NCBI GenBank assembly: GCA_964484305.1
Contig: CAZAEI010000012.1
Span: 1 to 32,490 of the forward strand
From: DAOVFN01 sp964484305
Lineage (GTDB): Archaea; Aenigmatarchaeota; Aenigmatarchaeia; QMZP01
Direction: 5' to 3'
Length of the DNA: 32,490 nt
Shown: positions 23,008 to 30,337 of the stretch, piece by piece
Numbering within the stretch: the first letter of the stretch is position 1
How the letters are laid out: each line of letters opens with the position of its first letter
The notes under the pieces: model-generated
The model's input: only the letters and a program-made list of their open reading frames with translations
What the model was told of the DNA's origin: nothing
Database searches by the model: none
Made by a program: the position numbers and the translations under genes

Positions 23008-23039
23008 TTTATAAGCTTTATATGAAATATAATTCATAT
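23008..23039 (+). promoter_or_regulatory. Fe-S operon promoter with palindromic operator over the start codon
   Basis: The TATA box TTTATAAG (23008-23015) would start transcription almost exactly at the ATG at 23038. The inverted repeat ATATGAA (23020-23026), 6-bp spacer, TTCATAT (23033-23039) covers the space between TATA box and start codon. A dimeric regulator bound there would block transcription, so the regulator encoded by the first gene probably represses itself and the operon. Confidence 0.6.
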
Positions 23040-23349
23040 GAAGAACAAATCATATAATAACTTCTTCATGAATTTCGCAAGCAACTCTAAGTTCGGCATA
23101 ATCATGGCCCTGAGGGAGGGGCCGCTCAGCGTGAGTGAGATTGCCAGGAGGATTGATGAGGAGCAGAGCGCGGTATCCCACAACCTGGCCAACCTGAGCG
23201 GGTGCCACATCCTGAAAGTCAGGCGGAAGGGCAAGCAGAGGGTGTATTCCCTCAACAGGGGCACGGTGATTCCGATGCTGGAGACAGTCGAAAAGCATGT
23301 CAAGAGATACTGTCCAGAGGGGTGCGGCAAACAGGGGTGCGATAAATGA
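23038..23349 (+). CDS. ArsR-type winged-helix regulator with Cys-rich C-terminus
   Basis: 103 aa. The winged-helix core matches ArsR/SmtB: LREGPLSVSEIARRIDEEQSAVSHNLANL (helix-turn-helix) and ILKVRRKGKQRVYSLNRGTVI (wing). The C-terminus YCPEGCGKQGCDK has a CxxxCxxxxC motif fit to bind a metal ion or Fe-S cluster. It is the first gene before IscS and IscU (10-bp gap), so it is a plausible archaeal counterpart of IscR or SufR: a sensor of cluster status that represses the operon through the palindrome overlapping its own start. That role is inferred from position and cysteines, not from homology to those regulators. Confidence 0.85.
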   Translation: MKNKSYNNFFMNFASNSKFGIIMALREGPLSVSEIARRIDEEQSAVSHNLANLSGCHILKVRRKGKQRVYSLNRGTVIPMLETVEKHVKRYCPEGCGKQGCDK

Positions 23350-23359
23350 GGTGCTTTAG

Positions 23360-24520
23360 ATGAAGACTGAGAGGATATACCTTGACAACGCGGCAACGAC
23401 AAGGGTAGACCCCGAGGCAATCAAGGCCATGTCTCCCTACCTTGGCGAGAGATTCGGGAACACAAGCTCCCTTCATCATTTTGGCCGGGATGCCGACAGG
23501 GCCTTGTCCAAGGCAAGGGAGAGCATAGCCAAGAAGGTTAAGGCCAGGAACCACAGGCTGGTCTTCACCTCCGGCGGGACCGAGTCAAACAACCTCGCCC
23601 TCAAGGGCGTGGCCTTTGCGAACAGGAAGAGGGGAAAACACATAATCACAAGCTCTATAGAGCATGAGTGCGTGCTCAATTCCTGCAGATGGCTTGAGAG
23701 GCAGGGCTTCGAGGTCACCTACCTCCCTGTGGACAGGGAGGGCTTTGTCGACCTGAACGACCTGGAGGGGGCCATAAGGAAGGACACAGTCCTGGTCTCG
23801 ATAATCCATGCGAACAATGAAATCGGGACCCTGCAGCCCCTGGCAGAAATCGGGAGGATATGCTCGGAGCACAGCGTATATTTCCACACAGACGCCTGCC
23901 AGAGCTTCACCAAGACCGACATAGGCCTGGAGAAGCAGTATATAGATCTCCTTACCGTAAACTCGCACAAGATATATGGGCCCAAGGGCGTGGGCGGGCT
24001 CTTTATCAGAAGGGGTGTTGAGATAGAGCCGCTCATGCATGGCGGGGGCCATGAGTTCGGCCTGAGGAGCGGGACAGTGAACGTCCCCGGTATCGTGGGC
24101 TTTGCCAGGGCCGCGGAAATCATAAGGGAGAGCCACATCAAACACATGACCAGGCTCAGGGACATGCTCATTGAGGGTGCCTTGGGGATTGATGATTCCT
24201 GGCTGAACGGCCCGAGAAGTGAAAGACTCTGTAACCTTGCCAACTTCTCCTTCAGGCACATAGAGGGGGAGTCCCTTCTTGTGCACCTTGACCTGAAGGG
24301 CATTGCAGCCTCGACAGGCTCCGCATGCGCCTCCAAATCCCTGGAGCCAAGCCATGTCCTGACGGCAATCGGCCTGAAGCCTGAGGAGGCCCAGGGCAGC
24401 ATCAGAATGAGCCTCGGCAGGGACAACACCAGGGAGGAAATGGAATACACCCTGAATGCCCTGAGGGAATCCGTCGAGACCCTGAGGAAGATAAGCCCCT
24501 TTAAGGGCCGGAGCGTTTAA
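23360..24520 (+). CDS. iscS: cysteine desulfurase IscS/NifS
   Basis: PLP-dependent enzyme that takes sulfur from L-cysteine for Fe-S cluster assembly (and possibly tRNA thiolation). 386 aa, normal for the NifS/IscS group. The N-terminal IYLDNAATTRVDPEAI, the PLP lysine K204 in VNSHKIYGPKG and the catalytic C323 in STGSACASKSLEPSHVL are all present. The loop around the Cys resembles IscS/NifS (group I) rather than SufS. It lies in a tight operon between the ArsR-type regulator and IscU, which also argues for Fe-S cluster assembly. Confidence 0.95.
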   Translation: MKTERIYLDNAATTRVDPEAIKAMSPYLGERFGNTSSLHHFGRDADRALSKARESIAKKVKARNHRLVFTSGGTESNNLALKGVAFANRKRGKHIITSSIEHECVLNSCRWLERQGFEVTYLPVDREGFVDLNDLEGAIRKDTVLVSIIHANNEIGTLQPLAEIGRICSEHSVYFHTDACQSFTKTDIGLEKQYIDLLTVNSHKIYGPKGVGGLFIRRGVEIEPLMHGGGHEFGLRSGTVNVPGIVGFARAAEIIRESHIKHMTRLRDMLIEGALGIDDSWLNGPRSERLCNLANFSFRHIEGESLLVHLDLKGIAASTGSACASKSLEPSHVLTAIGLKPEEAQGSIRMSLGRDNTREEMEYTLNALRESVETLRKISPFKGRSV

Positions 24521-24532
24521 TGTGGGAATGGC

Positions 24533-24910
24533 ATGTACAGCAAGCAGGTAATGGAGCATTTCAGGCACCCGCGGAACATGGGCCAGATTAAGGATGCAGA
24601 CGGAATCGGCCAGGTGGGGAATCCGGTTTGCGGGGACGTCATGCAGATGTTCATCAAGGTCAGGGAGGGGAGGATAGCTGATATCAGATTCCAGACGTTC
24701 GGGTGCGTGGCCGCCATTGCCACATCTTCGATGACAACCGAACTGGCAAGGGGCAAGCCCCTCGAGGAGGCCCTGAAGATAGGGAGAGACGATGTTGCAA
24801 GGGCCCTCAAGGGTCTTCCTCCAATCAAGATGCACTGCTCGAACCTGGCATCAGGGGCCCTGCACGCGGCAATAAAGGATTATTACAAGAAGAAGGGCAG
24901 GGCTGCCTGA
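24533..24910 (+). CDS. iscU: Fe-S cluster scaffold IscU/NifU N-terminal type
   Basis: 125-aa scaffold protein on which Fe-S clusters are built. The three ligand cysteines are visible: C33 in GNPVCGD (followed by the conserved Asp D35), C58 in FGCVAAIATSS and C102 in KMHCSNLASGAL. The N-terminal YSKQVMEHFRHPRN is diagnostic. The LPPVK motif that Hsp70 chaperones recognise in bacterial IscU appears as LPPIK (95-99). The ATG at 24533 lies 12 bp after iscS, so the genes are co-transcribed. Confidence 0.95.
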   Translation: MYSKQVMEHFRHPRNMGQIKDADGIGQVGNPVCGDVMQMFIKVREGRIADIRFQTFGCVAAIATSSMTTELARGKPLEEALKIGRDDVARALKGLPPIKMHCSNLASGALHAAIKDYYKKKGRAA

Positions 24911-24957
24911 CGCTGAAATAAAGGATGAGAACGGTGTGAAAAGAATTGAATGAAGAC

Positions 24958-25191
24958 ATGGCAATGATAACAAAGAACACGACCCTGTCAGAGGTTCTGA
25001 AGCATCCAGGGGCAGACAGGATACTCGAGAGATACAAGATACCCTGCCTGCACTGCCCCATGGCCATCTATGAGACGGAAAGACTCAGGATGGGTGACAT
25101 TACAAAGACCTACGGAATCGACCTCATGGGCCTTCTCCAGGAGCTCAACAGGGCAGCAGGCAGGAGAGGTATGGGGAAAGCCAAGAAATAG
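24958..25191 (+). CDS. DUF1858-domain small protein in the Fe-S operon
   Basis: 77 aa (from ATG 24958; a TTG at 24946 and an ATG at 24964 are alternatives). The sequence TLSEVLKHPGADRILERYKIPCLHCPMAIYET matches the DUF1858 / hybrid-cluster-associated disulfide-isomerase-like domain, in which two cysteines (CLHC) sit before a helix. The function of this domain is unknown; it is often near redox or Fe-S genes. It lies 47 bp after iscU and ends one base into the next frame (stop TAG, then ATG after 14 bp), so it is part of the same operon. A role in sulfur transfer or cluster handling is an inference. Confidence 0.85.
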   Translation: MAMITKNTTLSEVLKHPGADRILERYKIPCLHCPMAIYETERLRMGDITKTYGIDLMGLLQELNRAAGRRGMGKAKK

Positions 25192-25205
25192 TGGCGGGTG
25201 ATAAA

Positions 25206-25559
25206 ATGGTGATATTCTGCATCCCGTGCCTGGCTCTGATCGCCTATTTTGCAGTAGCAGGCATATTCTTCCCGAGATACAGGCTCTACCTGAAAGACGC
25301 CTGGATATGCTTCACGGACAAGCTCAGGAGGAGGCGCTGTTCTATCTCCTTTGATAACAGGATGAGGGTTGACCTGAGCGCATGGCTGGCAGGAAGGGGG
25401 ATGGTCAGGATGGGAAGGTTCCTGTACAGCGAGAGGAATTTCAACACAATGCTCACTGTTCTGGTTATAGTCTCCAGCATAGTCTCAGTCTACCTCTCCA
25501 TCTTACTCATTCAGTTCTGGTTCAGCCCACCCTGCACAGAAGCGACATGCTCTGTCTGA
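25206..25559 (+). CDS. cysteine-containing membrane protein in the Fe-S operon
   Basis: 117 aa, unknown. An N-terminal CIPC motif (MVIFCIPCLALIAYFAVAGI) opens the first membrane helix. A central basic loop carries two further cysteines (DAWICF and RRRRCSISF), and a second helix near 80-104 (MLTVLVIVSSIVSVYLSILLIQF) precedes a tail with two more (PPCTEATCSV). The CIPC at the extreme N-terminus recalls small eukaryotic UPF0729/C18orf32 proteins, but I cannot claim homology. The ATG at 25206 is preferred to the GTG at 25191 because GGTGAT precedes it. Its place in the operon suggests a membrane step in metal or sulfur handling. Confidence 0.65.
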   Translation: MVIFCIPCLALIAYFAVAGIFFPRYRLYLKDAWICFTDKLRRRRCSISFDNRMRVDLSAWLAGRGMVRMGRFLYSERNFNTMLTVLVIVSSIVSVYLSILLIQFWFSPPCTEATCSV

Positions 25560-25637
25560 TTACCCGGATTAACCAGTTCCTAGTATGGGCTCCGGGCTTT
25601 ATATTCTGGCAGAGAAAATAATATATCAGGTGTTTCA

Positions 25638-26309
25638 TTGGCAAAGACCAGGAAAGTGGCAAAGCCCGCCAGCAAGAAGCCCGGGACCGGTGTATATGAG
25701 ATTCCGGGGCAGGTAAGCCTTGAGAGGTCCCCGTTCAGACTGAGGGGAAGGATGAAATACATCTCAACAGACATTGACAGGTTCTACAGTCATATTATTG
25801 AGAACAAGAGCGTCAAGCTCTCTGCTGCAGCCAGGAACTTCGGTGTCAAAAAGGAGCTTGTCGAGGAGTGGGGAAGCATACTGGAGGACCACCACATGAT
25901 AGAGATGCACTATCCGGTGGTCGGGGAGCCCACGTTCAGGATTCCTGTACCAAAGAGTGTGGAAGCCAAGAAAGCCAAAAAAGAGAAAAAGCCCAAAAAA
26001 AGGGGCAAACCCCTCCACCTCAAGCTTACAAGGAAGAGGCTCCTCATCATGGCAGAAATCATAGTCCTCGGGGAGATTCTGATATACATATTCCTTGTGA
26101 ACCCCCACCTGCGGGAAAACTTCATACCCACACTTGACTATCAGCTGGCCAACCTTCCTGCCAACATCATGAACCTCCCCGGCTACCTCTCGGGCCTGGA
26201 CATGTCCATCAATCCCATCTATTTCGTGATAGGCATACTCATAGCCATATTCTGGATGGCCGCTGCCCTCATGAACAGGAAAAAGAAGAGTGCCGGGAAG
26301 GCCAAATAA
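25638..26309 (+). CDS. membrane protein with N-terminal winged-helix-like region
   Basis: 223 aa. The first ~100 residues contain a helix-turn-helix-like segment (FYSHIIENKSVKLSAAARNF and KKELVEEWGSILEDHHMIEM) ending in HYPVVGEPTFRI, a pattern I associate with archaeal winged-helix membrane proteins. A Lys-rich linker (KKAKKEKKPKKRGKP) follows. Two membrane helices are near 138-153 (LLIMAEIIVLGEILIYIF) and 194-212, with a short basic tail. A TTG start at 25638 follows AGGTG at 5-bp spacing and reads MAKTRKVAKPAS; no nearer ATG exists before residue ~39. It may sense a cytoplasmic signal at the membrane; function unknown. Confidence 0.65.
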   Translation: MAKTRKVAKPASKKPGTGVYEIPGQVSLERSPFRLRGRMKYISTDIDRFYSHIIENKSVKLSAAARNFGVKKELVEEWGSILEDHHMIEMHYPVVGEPTFRIPVPKSVEAKKAKKEKKPKKRGKPLHLKLTRKRLLIMAEIIVLGEILIYIFLVNPHLRENFIPTLDYQLANLPANIMNLPGYLSGLDMSINPIYFVIGILIAIFWMAAALMNRKKKSAGKAK

Positions 26310-26368
26310 CACACAAAAGCCATTTAAAAGTATAACATGACTATAAAACGATTGTTATAGGTGAACCT

Positions 26369-27085
26369 ATGGAAAACTACAGCAGAATAGGAGACTTCGT
26401 CATCAAGACCCCAAACAACCTCAACAGAGAGTTTTATGAAGGTGTCTTGCTGGACGAATCTGGTAGTATGAGAGAGCCGCTCCTCTGTATGCGTGTTGCA
26501 TGCATCCAGGACAGGATTTTCTTTAGGGGAATAACAGAGGGAGAATACTATCGTCTTGCAGGGGAATTGTATAATTTTGGGGCAGAACATGGTGTGCCTG
26601 CTGAAGAGATACTCCTTACAGATAGCCCGGAATGGTATGGCAGGCCCATGTCAGATGATGCTCCCAATCCTGACAAGATGCACAAATGGATAGGGGTGGA
26701 ATCCGCTGAAGAACGAAGGGAGTTTTATGTTGAAGATGCCTTCCCCGACCCTGTCAAGTTTTTATTCGAGGGCAAAAAAAGGGAATGTATAGTTACCCGA
26801 CTGTTAAGAAGGGCAAAATATGGGGATAGAAAGTCGCAGCCTTCGAGTCAGATCAAAGGAACTTTCTTTGAAGATGATGCAGAAGCATTCATCCGTGACC
26901 ATTTCTATTCAGAGGTTACCCAGGACGAGAAAGGCAAAAAAAAGTTTCATATAAACGGTACTCTAAGCCTGGCCTCGGATGAAAGTCACAGAACTACCGT
27001 CAATTTCACTGGAAGTTATGAAAAGGCTCTTGAATTATTCAGGGATGTATTTATGGACAGGGCAAGGTATAATCTAGACAAATAA
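26369..27085 (+). CDS. protein of unknown function, likely soluble (238 aa)
   Basis: Not recognised. A soluble, acidic protein of 238 aa with no membrane segment and no obvious catalytic motif. Noticeable segments are GVLLDESGSMREPLLCMRV (superficially like a metal-ion-dependent adhesion site, DxSxS), EILLTDSPEWYGRPMSDDA and the C-terminal FTGSYEKALELFRDVFMDRA. Its base composition is clearly more AT-rich than its neighbours and codon choice is more mixed, suggesting acquisition from elsewhere. A TATA-like stretch and GGTGA stand before the ATG. The DESGSM motif by itself is too short to claim a von Willebrand A domain. Confidence 0.65.
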   Translation: MENYSRIGDFVIKTPNNLNREFYEGVLLDESGSMREPLLCMRVACIQDRIFFRGITEGEYYRLAGELYNFGAEHGVPAEEILLTDSPEWYGRPMSDDAPNPDKMHKWIGVESAEERREFYVEDAFPDPVKFLFEGKKRECIVTRLLRRAKYGDRKSQPSSQIKGTFFEDDAEAFIRDHFYSEVTQDEKGKKKFHINGTLSLASDESHRTTVNFTGSYEKALELFRDVFMDRARYNLDK

Positions 27086-27154
27086 TAGCTTTAAATTGTT
27101 TAGCTTTAATTTTTCCCTATAGCAGTAACAAATCTTAATCCCGGGTGTTTTTCT

Positions 27155-28195
27155 ATGGCCGGCAAGGAAAAATCAGAGAGGGTTCTTGTCCTCAGCGTGG
27201 ACAGGGACAATGACATTGGGGAGAAGGCAGGCATAAAGGGGCCTGTCATCGGCAGGGATGCCGTTCTCAGGGCAGCCTCCAGCCTGGGCCTTGCAGACCC
27301 CACGGATTCTGACTCAAATGCCATGTTCGAGGCGGTGAGGCTCCACGACAGCATGAAGAAGACCTGCCACACAGAGGTGGCGGTGCTCTCAGGCGACAAA
27401 AGCGTGGGTGTCGAGTCTGACATGAAGATATCAAGGCAGCTGGATTCTGTCATAAGAAAGACCCGCCCCGATTCAGTCCTTCTTGTGAGTGACGGGAGCG
27501 AGGACGAGCACATCCTTCCCATAATCCAGTCAAGGGTTCCGATACTCTCTGTCAACAGGGTGATAGTCCGCCAGGCCGAGCAGCTCGAGTCAGGATACTA
27601 CAAGATAAAGGACTTCATAGAGGAGTCCCTGGAGAACCCGAAGTATGCAAGGCTGATATTCGGTCTCCCGGCCATAGCCCTGATACTCTATGCCCTCTTC
27701 GGATGGGAGGGATGGCGCTTCGTGCTGGGGATATTCGGGGTCTACCTCTTCCTAAAGGGATTCAAGCTCGACAACTACATCCTGGCCGCCCTGGACGAGC
27801 TCAAGACCTCCCTCACCACGCGCAGGTTCGCCTTCTTCAGCTATGTTGTGGGGCTGGTTATAACCGCGCTTGCCTCCTATAGGGGATATGAGGCAGCCCT
27901 TGGGTGGATAAACACAGGCATCCTGGAGACCGCCTCGGCCTTCATAGCCGCATCGGTATACTTCTTCTTCCTTGCAGGGGCCTTTGCCTGGATAGGCAGG
28001 AGCATATCTGTCGGGGAGCGCTCGGTCAAGGGAATAGTGGGCGTGATAGTATTCGGTTTTGCTGTCTCACTCGTGGTATACAATGCCGCACAGCTTATCA
28101 TACAACCGGAACTCTCACTCGCGAACTTCCTGGAATCCATAGGCCTTGGATTCATCCTCATATTCGTGGCCATCATCCTCGAGTGGAAGAAGTAG
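27155..28195 (+). CDS. DUF373-family membrane protein
   Basis: 346 aa. The N-terminal ~170 residues are a soluble alpha/beta domain (RVLVLSVDRDNDIGEKAGI; GKGPVIGRDAV-like KGPVIGRDAVLRAASSLGLADP; DSVLLVSDGSEDE), the hallmark of DUF373. The C-terminal half has about six membrane helices. This family is widespread in archaea and its function is not known; the DRDND and DG motifs look phosphate- or nucleotide-related but that is conjecture. The ATG at 27155 is preceded by AT-rich promoter-like sequence. It is followed by a 410-bp gap without genes. Confidence 0.9.
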   Translation: MAGKEKSERVLVLSVDRDNDIGEKAGIKGPVIGRDAVLRAASSLGLADPTDSDSNAMFEAVRLHDSMKKTCHTEVAVLSGDKSVGVESDMKISRQLDSVIRKTRPDSVLLVSDGSEDEHILPIIQSRVPILSVNRVIVRQAEQLESGYYKIKDFIEESLENPKYARLIFGLPAIALILYALFGWEGWRFVLGIFGVYLFLKGFKLDNYILAALDELKTSLTTRRFAFFSYVVGLVITALASYRGYEAALGWINTGILETASAFIAASVYFFFLAGAFAWIGRSISVGERSVKGIVGVIVFGFAVSLVVYNAAQLIIQPELSLANFLESIGLGFILIFVAIILEWKK

Positions 28196-28605
28196 AACCA
28201 TTTTACTACTATACCTATCTCGCCAACTAACCAATAGGCAGTTACCTGCGACGAATATTACTTGTTCCAAAAAGCGTTCACGGAAAAAAACTCTCACCCC
28301 TGGACAAATATTTTCTTAAAACCAATGGTATGCGAGCCTGTTTTCTCTCACCTGCCTTTTCCCATTCCCTGTCCCCATGGGGCGGCTTTTTGGCCATAAT
28401 TCTCACTTCTGACGGGGATTTAATAGATACTACAGTATATATTTATTATAATATACTAATAATTATATATTATTTATAGTATCTATATAAAAAGATATAA
28501 CATATAGTATATTTAGCGAAATAACAATCCAAAGACATACATCTGAATGCTACCTAACATTTATATATTATTAATACAATTTATAAGCAAGATTATATAA
28601 GGCTG
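28196..28605. other. intergenic region with AT-rich inverted repeat
   Basis: No gene seen. From 28425 to 28484 the sequence AGATACTA ... TAGTATCT forms an inverted repeat around a 44-bp, almost pure A/T loop, and A/T-rich DNA continues to 28600 with several TATA-like motifs, one of which (near 28592, AGATTATATAAGG) lies directly before the winged-helix gene. A palindrome CCCCATGGGG lies at 28373-28382. It may hold a promoter and regulator sites, or an origin-like unwinding element. Confidence 0.4.
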
Positions 28606-28971
28606 ATGCACATGTCACTGCCGGAAACCCCCAAAAACAACATACTGGAGGAGCTTTTCCTAAGGGAGAAGCCCGCCAGAATCCTGCTCGGGATGAAGAC
28701 ATCCAAGGACACGCCTGTCTATGCGACCATCCTCTCCAAGGAGGCTGACTGCACCTATTCCCATACCATAAAGATACTCAACGTGTTCATGAAGCTCGGC
28801 ATTGTGAAATTCGAGAAGAAGGGCCGGATAAAGACAGTGACCCTCACAGACGACGGCTGGGACATCGCCCACAACCTCGAGGCCATGATAAAGAAGTTCA
28901 GCCAGATAGAGGCCTCTGAGAAAGAGGAGCCCCCCAGGAACCATAAGAACAGGAAAACCACCAAAAAGTGA
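28606..28971 (+). CDS. winged-helix DNA-binding protein
   Basis: 121 aa (119 if the second ATG at 28612 is used). The central part has the archaeal winged-helix layout: LREKPARILLGMKTSKDTPVYATILSKEADCTYSHTIKILNVFMKLGIVKFEKKGRIKTVTLTDDG. ATILSKEADCTYSHTIKILN is the helix-turn-helix and the GRIKTVTLTDDG strand the wing. A Lys-rich tail (RNHKNRKTTKK) probably adds non-specific DNA contacts. MarR-like or archaeal single-domain regulator; target unknown. The gene follows 180 bp of A/T-rich DNA that includes an inverted repeat, possibly its own binding site. Confidence 0.8.
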   Translation: MHMSLPETPKNNILEELFLREKPARILLGMKTSKDTPVYATILSKEADCTYSHTIKILNVFMKLGIVKFEKKGRIKTVTLTDDGWDIAHNLEAMIKKFSQIEASEKEEPPRNHKNRKTTKK

Positions 28972-29001
28972 GGGTTAATTTTCGTAAAAACGGACATGAA
29001 G

Positions 29002-29199
29002 CTACTTTTCAAAAAGCGCCTTGGCCATCAAGCTGAGCCCTACCAACAAGACTATCAGAAAAAAGAGGAGAGTGGGAATTATAAAAGCCTGAACACCTAC
29101 TAATGGCGAGGCGGCTGCTCCATACATTGCCCAGTCCTTCAGCATCAAGCTTAATACTACCAAAACACCTCCGAGGACAAAAAGCTTCTGCTTATCCAT
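29002..29199 (-). CDS. small membrane protein (65 aa)
   Basis: Unrecognised. 65 aa with two membrane helices (LFVLGGVLVVLSLMLKDW and VQAFIIPTLLFFLIVLLVGLSLM) joined by an AMYGAAASPLVG turn, starting MDKQK and ending in a basic KALFEK. The first residues have GAT/TTA-rich codons, similar to the AT-rich surroundings. It is convergent with the winged-helix gene. Its upstream region runs into the N gap, where a TTTTTAAGC motif may be the TATA box. Confidence 0.65.
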   Translation of the reverse strand: MDKQKLFVLGGVLVVLSLMLKDWAMYGAAASPLVGVQAFIIPTLLFFLIVLLVGLSLMAKALFEK

Positions 29200-29212
29200 G
29201 ATGAAATATCCA

Positions 29213-29346
29213 CTTTCTGCTTAAAAAGCNNNNNNNNNNNNNNNNNNNNNNNNNNNNNNNNNNNNNNNNNNNNNNNNNNNNNNNNNNNNNNNNNNNNNNN
29301 NNNNNNNNNNNNNNNNNNNNNNNNNNNNNCTTTCTGCTTAAAAAGC
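29213..29346. other. assembly gap of 100 N flanked by the same 17 bp
   Basis: CTTTCTGCTTAAAAAGC stands directly before the N run (29213-29229) and directly after it (29330-29346). Such identical ends normally mean that two contigs overlap by 17 bp and the N run is a scaffolding artefact of arbitrary length; a repeat copy on each side of real missing DNA is the alternative. Confidence 0.8.
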
Positions 29347-29436
29347 CTTCCAGAACCTAGCCTAAACACCTCCAAAGTATTCTGAAAAGCATGTTTTCCG
29401 TGCCTGGTGGCCCTCATTGTGCCGTTTTGAGGCTAA

Positions 29437-29464
29437 ATGTCCGGAAATACATCTTTCCGGACAT
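29437..29464 (+). other. perfect 11-6-11 inverted repeat, candidate Xer/dif site
   Basis: ATGTCCGGAAA (29437-29447), spacer TACATC (29448-29453) and TTTCCGGACAT (29454-29464). The arms are exactly 11 bp and the spacer exactly 6 bp, the architecture of dif-type recombination sites for tyrosine recombinases (two 11-bp binding arms, 6-bp crossover). A tyrosine recombinase gene starts 219 bp downstream. A strong operator for a dimeric regulator is the alternative. Confidence 0.6.
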
Positions 29465-29494
29465 ATTTATTAAGCAGGACAGATAATTATTTTC

Positions 29495-29683
29495 ATGGAA
29501 AAAAGGAAATCCGAGCTGCTCCAGGCCCTGATATTTCTGGTGATTTTCCTGGGCAACCTTTTCCTGGCCACCAGGTATTATTCAAGGGATGACTGGGTTG
29601 GAATGAGCATTTTTGCTGTTGTGGTTGTTGCCTCCGGGATAGCCGCCCTGGGCCACTTTCTTGAGTGGAGAAAGGCGAAATAA
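29495..29683 (+). CDS. small membrane protein upstream of the recombinase (62 aa)
   Basis: 62 aa: basic N-terminus (MEKRKSE), helix LLQALIFLVIFLGNLFLATRYY, short acidic turn YSRDDWVG, second helix MSIFAVVVVASGIAALGHF and a basic tail (LEWRKAK). Both ends are probably cytoplasmic. It is transcribed just after the dif-like site at 29437-29464. Its stop overlaps the start of the recombinase gene by one base (TAATG), so the two are translated together. No family recognised. Co-occurrence with a recombinase could make it part of the same small mobile or maintenance module. Confidence 0.6.
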   Translation: MEKRKSELLQALIFLVIFLGNLFLATRYYSRDDWVGMSIFAVVVVASGIAALGHFLEWRKAK

Positions 29684-30267
29684 TGGCCAGGAAGCTCCCG
29701 AGGTTCCTAACAGCCCAGGAGATTGCGGAGATGTTCAGGGTATCCGAGCTGTCCCCTAGGGACAACATGCTGCTTAAATGCATGTATTACTTGGGCCTCA
29801 GAAACTCCGAGGTCAGGACGCTCCATATAGATGATATAGACACCATAAACAGCACTGTGAAGGTGGTCCAGGGAAAGGGCAAGAAGGACCGCTACGTGCC
29901 GATTCCTGCCGGTTTTTCAGAGGAGATGAAGGCCTATATCAAGGGAAGGCAGGGCTACATGTTCGAGGGCCGCGGCAGTGAGGGGACCCTCTCTGACAGG
30001 CACATCAGAAGGATTGTGAAAACGCATGCAAGGGTCGCTAATGTCAGGAAATTTGAGGAGATCCACCCCCACACCCTGAGGCACAGCTATGCCACCCACC
30101 TCCAGAACAATGGCGTTCCCCTGAACGTAATCCAGGGCATGCTCGGCCACGAGAGGATAGAGACCACGACCATCTATACGCACATGGGTATAGACAAGGC
30201 CAGGGAATTCATAGACCATGCCTTTATAAAACCGCTGCCAAGGGCGCCCAAAGACGACAATTTCTGA
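29683..30267 (+). CDS. minimal tyrosine recombinase (XerA-like catalytic domain)
   Basis: 194 aa, tyrosine recombinase catalytic domain. Catalytic residues: R40 in YLGLRNSEV, K67 or K65 in GKGKKDRYVP, HxxR in HPHTLRHSYATHL (H130, R133), H156 in GMLGHERIETT and the nucleophile Y165 in TTIYTHM. Archaeal XerA proteins are usually ~280 aa with an N-terminal SAM-like core-binding domain; here only ~10 residues precede the catalytic domain, so the arm that clamps DNA is missing. It may be truncated, a specialised short class, or use a partner. The ATG at 29683 follows the preceding stop in TAATG. A perfect dif-like site lies 219 bp upstream; the arm ATGTCCGG appears again 4 bp after its stop. Confidence 0.85.
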   Translation: MARKLPRFLTAQEIAEMFRVSELSPRDNMLLKCMYYLGLRNSEVRTLHIDDIDTINSTVKVVQGKGKKDRYVPIPAGFSEEMKAYIKGRQGYMFEGRGSEGTLSDRHIRRIVKTHARVANVRKFEEIHPHTLRHSYATHLQNNGVPLNVIQGMLGHERIETTTIYTHMGIDKAREFIDHAFIKPLPRAPKDDNF

Positions 30268-30270
30268 GGA

Positions 30271-30290
30271 ATGTCCGGTTTTGCGGAAAT
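30271..30290 (+). other. partial copy of the dif-like arm after the recombinase gene
   Basis: ATGTCCGG is followed by TTTTGC and then GGAAAT. The first 8 bases equal the left arm of the site at 29437, and GGAAA resembles its end, but the second half is not a mirror image. It could be a remnant site marking the far end of a small element. Confidence 0.3.
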
Positions 30291-30337
30291 TTAACCCTCA
30301 CCCCATATTTATTAACCCTCAAAACAAAGGATTTAAC

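Noticed and set aside
23585..24835. Long minus-strand open frame over iscS and iscU
   Set aside because: It mirrors strong coding sequence of the plus-strand genes; its translation shows no domain.
26456..26475. Von Willebrand A domain (DESGSM) in the 238-aa protein
   Set aside because: The rest of the MIDAS motif and the Rossmann-like core are not visible.
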